Part shown: one piece after another, positions 9,942 through 21,600 of the stretch
How the letters are laid out: each line of letters opens with the position of its first letter
How positions within the stretch are numbered: position 1 is the first letter of the stretch
Assembly: GCF_016920785.2 (NCBI RefSeq)
Contig: NW_024609857.1
Coordinates: forward strand, 9,815,618-9,879,617
Length of the DNA: 64,000 bases
Source: Ixodes scapularis
Taxonomy: Eukaryota > Arthropoda > Arachnida > Ixodida > Ixodidae
Direction of reading: 5' to 3'
Program-made: the position numbers and the translations under genes
The notes under the pieces: generated by a model
The model's database searches: none
Told to the model about the DNA's origin: nothing
Seen by the model: only the letters and a program-made list of their open reading frames with translations

Positions 9942-10839
9942 ATGGCTGCATGATCTTTTCTCGGATCACTAGTCCGTAATATGATACCTCTTTGTACACA
10001 GTAGTTTCTCCTTAATTTAAGTGTGTGAACGATTTCTTTAGTTATCATTGGCCTCATCTTAATAAAAATATATAAAAGATGTGTGTTGGTTTCATGAAAC
10101 TGGAACTCAGAGTCAGTTCTTGTATAAAACACTGCTAAGTGTAGGCTTTGAAAAAGGACCCTACTTTGGGGAGTTGTATCTTCTTTCTCAATAAAATGAT
10201 GCAACATGTTTTTAATGGAAATGAATGCCGAAATAGAGTATAACAGGTTACCTAAATTTAAAAAAAATCGAGGGTGGTGTTTTGTTTTTTTATTCGTATC
10301 GGAATTTTTCTTTGTTTGATTTTTTTTCCATGTTTGACTAAATATATCTTAACTATTGTATCACACAGATACCTTAGTTATTTTTTAAATATGAGCTATA
10401 TATTAGTAGAATAATATCTGCAAATTATATCATAATGATTAAATTATTTCATGAGATACAGACCTCCAAAGTTTGCCATTTGTCGTTCGAGCAGGCATGT
10501 TTGTCAATTTTTAGAAAAATAAATAAATATTAAATAAATATGATTACTTTTTATTACAAGCAAGCTATACCCATAGTTTGCGCCTAAAACGTATTAGAGT
10601 TCTCCTAATGTTATCGCTTTAGTTATTCACTCTCAAACGGGCCCCCTCCATCAGTGCGCGTTAATGCAACTGTCCACCACCCCATGCCTTACGATTTTTC
10701 CTGTCCCCAAGTATTTTTTCTAGTCAAAACTAAGTTTGGATTCGTTCATACCAGACACTAGACAATAACATATAAAAACATCAGTTGATTTGGAAATGTC
10801 GACTGGCCATCCTTTGGTCGATCTTATCTGAAATCACCC
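9942..10839 (-). repeat. Right terminal inverted repeat
   Basis: Inverted partner of 5040-5955, ending in GAAATCACCC at 10839. A frame of about 70 codons similar at protein level to that in the left arm is open here too (about 10207-9990, minus strand). Confidence 0.85.
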
Positions 10840-10843
10840 TACA
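10840..10843. repeat. Right 4-bp target-site duplication (TACA)
   Basis: Matches 5036-5039. Confidence 0.7.
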
Positions 10844-10910
10844 GCAGTTAAGCTGCGGTCAGACTACTAAATACATCATTCAAAAGATAGTCCGCAAACA
10901 CTGTCTGAGG

Positions 10911-11227
10911 CACTAGCTTTACTAACCCAAGGCATGACAGAGACACAGGCATGGTCCTGCTCAAAAAGGTTTCGTTTACGAAAAAATATATTGCCACATT
11001 AAACACTTTTCAAATCAATCACCTTCCAAAAGTCTGCTAGTGAAAAGGTGCTCGACTTTATCAGTCCGCGCGTCCCCGGACATGGAGCGGATCGCAAAAA
11101 TCGGTGACGTCAGAAGGGTCACATGGTACAGGGTCCGCGGACAAAAATCGCCATTCGGTCTGTCGTGTGAATCGGCTCTTACGGAGCGAGACAGAACACC
11201 GTGATGAGCTTCGCGTGAAGCGTCACT
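10911..11227 (+). repeat. Diverged 5' edge monomer of the satellite
   Basis: The spacing to the next monomer is 312 bp instead of 323. Many substitutions concentrate in its first half (for example TTCGTTTACGAA-like instead of TTCGTATACGAA), while the second half matches the core. This is the usual appearance of an array edge that escapes homogenisation. Confidence 0.8.
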
Positions 11228-11909
11228 AGCTTTACTAACCCAAGGCATGACAGAGACACAGACATGGTCCTGATCAAAAAAGCTTCGTATACGAAAAACA
11301 ATATTGTGTACCGCTGCCACAATAAACAGTTTTCAAGTCAATCACCCTCCAAACGTCTGCGAGTGAAAAGGTGCTCGACTTTATCAGTCCGCGCGTCCCC
11401 GGACAAGGAGCGGATCGCAAAAATCGGTGACGTCAGAAGGGTCACATGGTACAGGGTCCGCGGACAAAAATCGCCATTCAGTCCGTCGTGTGAATCGGCT
11501 CTTACGGAGCGAGACAGAACACCGTGATGAGCTTCGCGTGAAGCGTCACTAGCTTTACTAACCCAAGGCATGACAGAGACACAGACATGGTCCTGATCAA
11601 AAAAGCTTCGTATACGAAAAACAATATTGTGTACCGCTGCCACAATAAACAGTTTTCAAGTCAATCACCCTCCAAACGTCTGCGAGTGAAAAGGTGCTCG
11701 ACTTTATCAGTCCGCGCGTCCCCGGACAAGGAGCGGATCGCAAAAATCGGTGACGTCAGAAGGGTCACATGGTACAGGGTCCGCGGACAAAAATCGCCAT
11801 TCAGTCCGTCGGGTGAATCGGCTCTTACGGAGCGAGACAGAACACCGTGATGAGCTTCGCGTGAAGCGTCACTAGCTTTACTAACCCAAGGCATGACAGA
11901 GACACAGAC

Positions 11910-14900
11910 ATGGTCCTGATCAAAAAAGCTTCGTATACGAAAAACAATATTGTGTACCGCTGCCACAATAAACAGTTTTCAAGTCAATCACCCTCCAAAC
12001 GTCTGCGAGTGAAAAGGTGCTCGACTTTATCAGTCCGCGCGTCCCCGGACAAGGAGCGGATCGCAAAAATCGGTGACGTCAGAAGGGTCACATGGTACAG
12101 GGTCCGCGGACAAAAATCGCCATTCGGTCTGTCGTGTGAATCGGCTCTTACGGAGCGAGACAGAACACCGTGATGAGCTTCGCGTGAAGCGTCACTAGCT
12201 TTACTAACCCAAGGCATGACAGAGACACAGACATGGTCCTGATCAAAAAAGCTTCGTATACGAAAAACAATATTGTGTACCGCTGCCACAATAAACAGTT
12301 TTCAAGTCAATCACCCTCCAAACGTCTGCGAGTGAAAAGGTGCTCGACTTTATCAGTCCGCGCGTCCCCGGACAAGGAGCGGATCGCAAAAATCGGTGAC
12401 GTCAGAAGGGTCACATGGTACAGGGTCCGCGGACAAAAATCGCCATTCGGTCTGTCGTGTGAATCGGCTCTTACGGAGCGAGACAGAACACCGTGATGAG
12501 CTTCGCGTGAAGCGTCACTATAGCTTTACTAACCCAAGGCATGACAGAGACACAGACATGGTCCTGATCAAAAAAGCTTCGTATACGAAAAACAATATTG
12601 TGTACCGCTGCCACAATAAACAGTTTTCAAGTCAATCACCCTCCAAACGTCTGCGAGTGAAAAGGTGCTCGACTTTATCAGTCCGCGCGTCCCCGGACAA
12701 GGAGCGGATCGCAAAAATCGGTGACGTCAGAAGGGTCACATGGTACAGGGTCCGCGGACAAAAATCGCCATTCAGTCCGTCGTGTGAATCGGCTCTTACG
12801 GAGCGAGACAGAACACCGTGATGAGCTTCGCGTGAAGCGTCACTAGCTTTACTAACCCAAGGCATGACAGAGACACAGACATGGTCCTGATCAAAAAAGC
12901 TTCGTATACGAAAAACAATATTGTGTAACGCTGCCACAATAAACAGTTTTCAAGTCAATCACCCTCCAAACGTCTGCGAGTGAAAAGGTGCTCGACTTTA
13001 TCAGTCCGCGCGTCCCCGGACAAGGAGCGGATCGCAAAAATCGGTGACGTCAGAAGGGTCACATGGTACAGGGTCCGCGGACAAAAATCGCCATTCGGTC
13101 TGTCGTGTGAATCGGCTCTTACGGAGCGAGACAGAACACCGTGATGAGCTTCGCGTGAAGCGTCACTAGCTTTACTAACCCAAGGCATGACAGAGACACA
13201 GACATGGTCCTGATCAAAAAAGCTTCGTATACGAAAAACAATATTGTGTAACGCTGCCACAATAAACAGTTTTCAAGTCAATCACCCTCCAAACGTCTGC
13301 GAGTGAAAAGGTGCTCGACTTTATCAGTCCGCGCGTCCCCGGACAAGGAGCGGATCGCAAAAATCGGTGACGTCGGAAGGGTCACATGGTACAGGGTCCG
13401 CGGACAAAAATCGCCATTCAGTCCGTCGTGTGAATCGGCTCTTACGGAGCGAGACAGAACACCGTGATGAGCTTCGCGTGAAGCGTCACTAGCTTTACTA
13501 ACCCAAGGCATGACAGAGACACAGACATGGTCCTGATCAAAAAAGCTTCGTATACGAAAAACAATATTGTGTACCGCTGCCACAATAAACAGTTTTCAAG
13601 TCAATCACCCTCCAAACGTCTGCGAGTGAAAAGGTGCTCGACTTTATCAGTCCGCGCGTCCCCGGACAAGGAGCGGATCGCAAAAATCGGTGACGTCAGA
13701 AGGGTCACATGGTACAGGGTCCGCGGACAAAAATCGCCATTCGGTCTGTCGTGTGAATCGGCTCTTACGGAGCGAGACAGAACACCGTGATGAGCTTCGC
13801 GTGAAGCGTCACTAGCTTTACTAACCCAAGGCATGACAGAGACACAGACATGGTCCTGATCAAAAAAGCTTCGTATACGAAAAACAATATTGTGTACCGC
13901 TGCCACAATAAACAGTTTTCAAGTCAATCACCCTCCAAACGTCTGCGAGTGAAAAGGTGCTCGACTTTATCAGTCCGCGCGTCCCCGGACAAGGAGCGGA
14001 TCGCAAAAATCGGTGACGTCAGAAGGGTCACATGGTACAGGGTCCGCGGACAAAAATCGCCATTCAGTCCGTCGTGTGAATCGGCTCTTACGGAGCGAGA
14101 CAGAACACCGTGATGAGCTTTGCGTGAAGCGTCACTAGCTTTACTAACCCAAGGCATGACAGAGACACAGACATGGTCCTGATCAAAAAAGCTTTGTATA
14201 CGAAAAACAATATTGTGTACCGCTGCCACAATAAACAGTTTTCAAGTCAATCACCCTCCAAACGTCTGCGAGTGAAAAGGTGCTCGACTTCATCAGTCCG
14301 CGCGTCCCCGGACAAGGAGCGGATCGCAAAAATCGGTGACGTCAGAAGGGTCACATGGTACAGGGTCCGCTGGCAAAAATCGCCATTCAGTCCGTCGTGT
14401 GAATCGGCTCTTACGGAGCGAGACAGAACACCGTGATGAGCTTCGCGTGAAGCGTCACTAGCTTTACTAACCCAAGGCATGACAGAGACACAGACATGGT
14501 CCTGATCAAAAAAGCTTCGTATACGAAAAACAATATTGTGTACCGCTGCCACAATAAACAGTTTTCAAGTCAATCACCCTCCAAACGTCTGCGAGTGAAA
14601 AGGTGCTCGACTTTATCAGTCCGCGCGTCCCCGGACAAGGAGCGGATCGCAAAAATCGGTGACGTCAGAAGGGTCACATGGTACAGGGTCCGCGGACAAA
14701 AATCGCCATTCGGTCTGTCGTGTGAATCGGCTCTTATGGAGCGAGACAGAACACCGTGATGAGCTTCGCGTGAAGCGTCACTAGCTTTACTAACCCAAGG
14801 CATGACAGAGACACAGACATGGTCCTGATCAAAAAAGCTTCGTATACGAAAAACAATATTGTGTACCGCTGCCACAATAAACAGTTTTCAAGTCAATCAC

Positions 14901-17900
14901 CCTCCAAACGTCTGCGAGTGAAAAGGTGCTCGATTTTATCAGTCCGCGCGTCCCCGGACAAGGAGCGGATCGCAAAAATCGGTGACGTCGGAAGGGTCAC
15001 ATGGTACAGGGTCCGCGGACAAAAATCGCCATTCAGTCCGTCGTGTGAATCGGCTCTTACGGAGCGAGACAGAACACCGTGATGAGCTTCGCGTGAAGCG
15101 TCACTAGCTTTACTAACCCAAGGCATGACAGAGACACAGACATGGTCCTGATCAAAAAAGCTTCGTATACGAAAAACAATATTGTGTACCGCTGCCACAA
15201 TAAACAGTTTTCAAGTCAATCACCCTCCAAACGTCTGCGAGTGAAAAGGTGCTCGACTTTATCAGTCCGCGCGTCCCCGGACAAGGAGCGGATCGCAAAA
15301 ATCGGTGACGTCAGAAGGGTCACATGGTACAGGGTCCGCGGACAAAAATCGCCATTCGGTCTGTCGTGTGAATCGGCTCTTACGGAGCGAGACAGAACAC
15401 CGTGATGAGCTTCGCGTGAAGCGTCACTAGCTTTACTAACCCAAGGCATGACAGAGACACAGACATGGTCCTGATCAAAAAAGCTTCGTATACGAAAAAC
15501 AATATTGTGTACCGCTGCCACAATAAACAGTTTTCAAGTCAATCACCCTCCAAACGTCTGCGAGTGAAAAGGTGCTCGACTTTATCAGTCCGCGCGTCCC
15601 CGCACAAGGAGCGGATCGCAAAAATCGGTGACGTCAGAAGGGTCACATGGTACAGGGTCCGCGGACAAAAATCGCCATTCGGTCTGTCGTGTGAATCGGC
15701 TCTTACGGAGCGAGACAGAACACCGTGATGAGCTTCGCGTGAAGCGTCACTAGCTTTACTAACCCAAGGCATGACAGAGACACAGACATGGTCCTGATCA
15801 AAAAAGCTTCGTATACGAAAAAGAATATTGTGTACCGCTGCCACAATAAACAGTTTTCAAGTCAATCACCCTCCAAACGTCTGCGAGTGAAAAGGTGCTC
15901 GACTTTATCAGTCCGCGCGTCCCCGGACAAGGAGCGGATCGCAAAAATCGGTGACGTCAGAAGGGTCACATGGTACAGGGTCCGCGGACAAAAATCGCCA
16001 TTCAGTCCGTCGTGTGAATCGGCTCTTACGGAGCGAGACAGAACACCGTGATGAGCTTCGCGTGAAGCGTCACTAGCTTTACTAATCCAAGGCATGACAG
16101 AGACACAGACATGGTCCTGATCAAAAAAGCTTCGTATACGAAAAACAATATTGTGTACCGCTGCCACAATAAACAGTTTTCAAGTCAATCACCCTCCAAA
16201 CGTCTGCGAGTGAAAAGGTGCTCGACTTTATGAGTCCGCGCGTCCCCGGACAAGGAGCGGATCGCAAAAATCGGTGACGTCAGAAGGGTCACATGGTACA
16301 GGGTCCGCGGACAAAAATCGCCATTCGGTCTGTCGTGTGAATCGGCTCTTACGGAGCGAGACAGAACACCGTGATGAGCTTCGCGTGAAGCGTCACTAGC
16401 TTTACTAACCCAAGGCATGACAGAGACACAGACATGGTCCTGATCAAAAAAGCTTCGTATACGAAAAACAATATTGTGTACCGCTGCCACAATAAACAGT
16501 TTTCAAGTCAATCACCCTCCAAACGTCTGCGAGTGAAAAGGTGCTCGACTTTATCAGTCCGCGCGTCCCCGGACAAGGAGCGGATCGCAAAAATCGGTGA
16601 CGTCAGAAGGGTCACATGGTACAGGGTCCGCGGACAAAAATCGCCATTCAGTCCGTCGTGTGAATCGGCTCTTACGGAGCGAGACAGAACACCGTGATGA
16701 GCTTCGCGAGAAGCGTCACTAGCTTTACTAACCCAAGGCAAGACAGAGACACAGACATGGTCCTGATCAAAAAAGCTTCGTATACGAAAAACAATATTGT
16801 GTACCGCTGCCACAATAAACAGTTTTCAAGTCAATCACCCTCCAAACGTCTGCGAGTGAAAAGGTGCTCGACTTTATCAGTCCGCGCGTCCCCGGACAAG
16901 GAGCGGATCGCAAAAATCGGTGACGTCAGAAGGGTCACATGGTACAGGGTCCGCGGACAAAAATCGCCATTCGGTCTGTCGTGTGAATCGGCTCTTACGG
17001 AGCGAGACAGAACACCGTGATGAGCTTCGCGTGAAGCGTCACTAGCTTTACTAACCCAAGGCATGACAGAGACACAGACATGGTCCTGATCAAAAAAGCT
17101 TCGTATACGAAAAACAATATTGTGTACCGCTGCCACAATAAACAGTTTTCAAGTCAATCACCCTCCAAACGTCTGCGAGTGAAAAGGTGCTCGACTTTAT
17201 CAGTCCGCGCGTCCCCGGACAAGGAGCGGATCGCAAAAATCGGTGACGTCAGAAGGGTCACATGGTACAGGGTCCGCGGACAAAAATCGCCATTCGGTCT
17301 GTCGTGTGAATCGGCTCTTACGGAGCGAGACAGAACACCGTGATGAGCTTCGCGTGAAGCGTCACTAGCTTTACTAACCCAAGGCATGACAGAGACACAG
17401 ACATGGTCCTGATCAAAAAAGCTTCGTATACGAAAAACAATATTGTGTACCGCTGCCACAATAAACAGTTTTCAAGTCAATCACCCTCCAAACGTCTGCG
17501 AGTAAAAAGGTGCTCGACTTTATCAGTCCGCGCGTCCCCGGACAAGGAGCGGATCGCAAAAATCGGTGACGTCAGAAGGGTCACATGGTACAGGGTCCGC
17601 GGACAAAAATCGCCATTCCGTCCGTCGTGTGAATCGGCTCTTACGGAGCGAGAGAGGACACCGTGATGAGCTTCGCGTGAAGCGTCACTAGCTTTACTAA
17701 CCCAAGGCATGACAGAGACACAGACATGGTCCTGATCAAAAAAGCTTCGTACACGAAAAACAATATTGTGTACCGCTGCCACAATAAACAGTTTTCAAGT
17801 CAATCACCCTCCAAACGTCTGCGAGTGAAAAGGTGCTCGACTTTATCAGTCCGCGCGTCCCCGGACAAGGAGCGGATCGCAAAAATCGGTGACGTCAGAA

Positions 17901-18694
17901 GGGTCACATGGTACAGGGTCCGCGGACAAAAATCGCCATTCGGTCTGTCGTGTGAATCGGCTCTTACGGAGCGAGACAGAACACCGTGATGAGCTTCGCG
18001 TGAAGCGTCACTAGCTTTACTAACCCAAGGCATGACAGAGACACAGACATGGTCCTGATCAAAAAAGCTTCGTATACGAAAAACAATATTGTGTACCGCT
18101 GCCACAATAAACAGTTTTCAAGTCAATCACCCTCCAAACGTCTGCGAGTGAAAAGGTGCTCGACTTTATCAGTCCGCGCGTCCCCGGACAAGGAGCGGAT
18201 CGCAAAAATCGGTGACGTCAGAAGGGTCACATGGTACAGGGTCCGCGGACAAAAATCGCCATTCGGTCTGTCGTGTGAATCGGCTCTTACGGAGCGAGAC
18301 AGAACACCGTGATGAGCTTCGCGTGAAGCGTCACTAGCTTTACTAACCCAAGGCATGACAGAGACACAGACATGGTCCTGATCAAAAAAGCTTCGTATAC
18401 GAAAAACTATATTGTGTACCGCTGCCACAATAAACAGTTTTCAAGTCAATCACCCTCCAAACGTCTGCGAGTGAAAAGGTGCTCGACTTTATCAGTCCGC
18501 GCGTCCCCGGACAAGGAGCGGATCGCAAAAATCGGTGACGTCAGAAGGGTCACATGGTACAGGGTCCGCGGACAAAAATCGCCATTCGGTCTGTCGTGTG
18601 AATCGGCTCTTACGGAGCGAGACAGAACACCGTGATGAGCTTCGCGTGAAGCGTCACTAGCTTTACTAACCCAAGGCATGACAGAGACACAGAC
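11910..18694 (+). repeat. Higher-order block A of the satellite (21 monomers)
   Basis: This block carries an ordered series of private variants that recurs in block B. They are: an extra TA (12520), two monomers with GTAACG (12926, 13249), a GACGTCGG variant, GCTTTGTATA with CCGCTGGCA (14192, 14369), CTTATGGAG (14734), CGATTTTATC (14931), CGCGAGAAG with GGCAAGACAG (16706, 16738), GTACACG (17750) and AACTATATTG (18405). The block boundaries are approximate. Confidence 0.8.
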
Positions 18695-21600
18695 ATGGTC
18701 CTGATCAAAAAAGCTTCGTATACGAAAAACAATATTGTGTACCGCTGCCACAATAAACAGTTTTCAAGTCAATCACCCTCCAAACGTCTGCGAGTGAAAA
18801 GGTGCTCGACTTTATCAGTCCGCGCGTCCCCGGACAAGGAGCGGATCGCAAAAATCGGTGACGTCAGAAGGGTCACATGGTACAGGGTCCGCGGACAAAA
18901 ATCGCCATTCGGTCTGTCGTGTGAATCGGCTCTTACGGAGCGAGACAGAACACCGTGATGAGCTTCGCGTGAAGCGTCACTAGCTTTACTAACCCAAGGC
19001 ATGACAGAGACACAGACATGGTCCTGATCAAAAAAGCTTCGTATACGAAAAACAATATTGTGTACCGCTGCCACAATAAACAGTTTTCAAGTCAATCACC
19101 CTCCAAACGTCTGCGAGTGAAAAGGTGCTCGACTTTATCAGTCCGCGCGTCCCCGGACAAGGAGCGGATCGCAAAAATCGGTGACGTCAGAAGGGTCACA
19201 TGGTACAGGGTCCGCGGACAAAAATCGCCATTCGGTCTGTCGTGTGAATCGGCTCTTACGGAGCGAGACAGAACACCGTGATGAGCTTCGCGTGAAGCGT
19301 CACTATAGCTTTACTAACCCAAGGCATGACAGAGACACAGACATGGTCCTGATCAAAAAAGCTTCGTATACGAAAAACAATATTGTGTACCGCTGCCACA
19401 AAAAACAGTTTTCAAGTCAATCACCCTCCAAACGTCTGCGAGTGAAAAGGTGCTCGACTTTATCAGTCCGCGCGTCCCCGGACAAGGAGCGGATCGCAAA
19501 AATCGGTGACGTCAGAAGGGTCACATGGTACAGGGTCCGCGGACAAAAATCGCCATTCAGTCCGTCGTGTGAATCGGCTCTTACGGAGCGAGACAGAACA
19601 CCGTGATGAGCTTCGCGTGAAGCGTCACTAGCTTTACTAACCCAAGGCATGACAGAGACACAGACATGGTCCTGATCAAAAAAGCTTCGTATACGAAAAA
19701 CAATATTGTGTAACGCTGCCACAATAAACAGTTTTCAAGTCAATCACCCTCCAAACGTCTGCGAGTGAAAAGGTGCTCGACTTTATCAGTCCGCGCGTCC
19801 CCGGACAAGGAGCGGATCGCAAAAATCGGTGACGTCAGAAGGGTCACATGGTACAGGGTCCGCGGACAAAAATCGCCATTCGGTCTGTCGTGTGAATCGG
19901 CTCTTACGGAGCGAGACAGAACACCGTGATGAGCTTCGCGTGAAGCGTCACTAGCTTTACTAACCCAAGGCATGACAGAGACACAGACATGGTCCTGATC
20001 AAAAAAGCTTCGTATACGAAAAACAATATTGTGTAACGCTGCCACAATAAACAGTTTTCAAGTCAATCACCCTCCAAACGTCTGCGAGTGAAAAGGTGCT
20101 CGACTTTATCAGTCCGCGCGTCCCCGGACAAGGAGCGGATCGCAAAAATCGGTGACGTCGGAAGGGTCACATGGTACAGGGTCCGCGGACAAAAATCGCC
20201 ATTCAGTCCGTCGTGTGAATCGGCTCTTACGGAGCGAGACAGAACACCGTGATGAGCTTCGCGTGAAGCGTCACTAGCTTTACTAACCCAAGGCATGACA
20301 GAGACACAGACATGGTCCTGATCAAAAAAGCTTCGTATACGAAAAACAATATTGTGTACCGCTGCCACAATAAACAGTTTTCAAGTCAATCACCCTCCAA
20401 ACGTCTGCGAGTGAAAAGGTGCTCGACTTTATCAGTCCGCGCGTCCCCGGACAAGGAGCGGATCGCAAAAATCGGTGACGTCAGAAGGGTCACATGGTAC
20501 AGGGTCCGCGGACAAAAATCGCCATTCGGTCTGTCGTGTGAATCGGCTCTTACGGAGCGAGACAGAACACCGTGATGAGCTTCGCGTGAAGCGTCACTAG
20601 CTTTACTAACCCAAGGCATGACAGAGACACAGACATGGTCCTGATCAAAAAAGCTTCGTATACGAAAAACAATATTGTGTACCGCTGCCACAATAAACAG
20701 TTTTCAAGTCAATCACCCTCCAAACGTCTGCGAGTGAAAAGGTGCTCGACTTTATCAGTCCGCGCGTCCCCGGACAAGGAGCGGATCGCAAAAATCGGTG
20801 ACGTCAGAAGGGTCACATGGTACAGGGTCCGCGGACAAAAATCGCCATTCAGTCCGTCGTGTGAATCGGCTCTTACGGAGCGAGACAGAACACCGTGATG
20901 AGCTTCGCGTGAAGCGTCACTAGCTTTACTAACCCAAGGCATGACAGAGACACAGACATGGTCCTGATCAAAAAAGCTTTGTATACGAAAAACAATATTG
21001 TGTACCGCTGCCACAATAAACAGTTTTCAAGTCAATCACCCTCCAAACGTCTGCGAGTGAAAAGGTGCTCGACTTCATCAGTCCGCGCGTCCCCGGACAA
21101 GGAGCGGATCGCAAAAATCGGTGACGTCAGAAGGGTCACATGGTACAGGGTCCGCTGGCAAAAATCGCCATTCAGTCCGTCGTGTGAATCGGCTCTTACG
21201 GAGCGAGACAGAACACCGTGATGAGCTTCGCGTGAAGCGTCACTAGCTTTACTAACCCAAGGCATGACAGAGACACAGACATGGTCCTGATCAAAAAAGC
21301 TTCGTATACGAAAAACAATATTGTGTACCGCTGCCACAATAAACAGTTTTCAAGTCAATCACCCTCCAAACGTCTGCGAGTGAAAAGGTGCTCGACTTTA
21401 TCAGTCCGCGCGTCCCCGGACAAGGAGCGGATCGCAAAAATCGGTGACGTCAGAAGGGTCACATGGTACAGGGTCCGCGGACAAAAATCGCCATTCGGTC
21501 TGTCGTGTGAATCGGCTCTTACGGAGCGAGACAGAACACCGTGATGAGCTTCGCGTGAAGCGTCACTAGCTTTACTAACCCAAGGCATGACAGAGACACA

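Larger units (their letters stand above)
5040..10839. mobile_element. 5.8-kb DNA transposon with ~0.9-kb terminal inverted repeats
   Basis: The left terminus GGGTGATTTCAGATAAGATC is exactly the complement of the right terminus. Inverted similarity continues for about 0.9 kb on both sides (5040-5955 and 9942-10839). A TACA duplication flanks it. Inside is a disrupted minus-strand transposase (6360-8870). The 4-bp duplication and the DDE-type gene are compatible with a Sola-like superfamily, but I cannot assign the superfamily from memory. The transposase is broken by a nested element and at least two frameshifts, so this copy is dead unless helped in trans. Confidence 0.85.
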
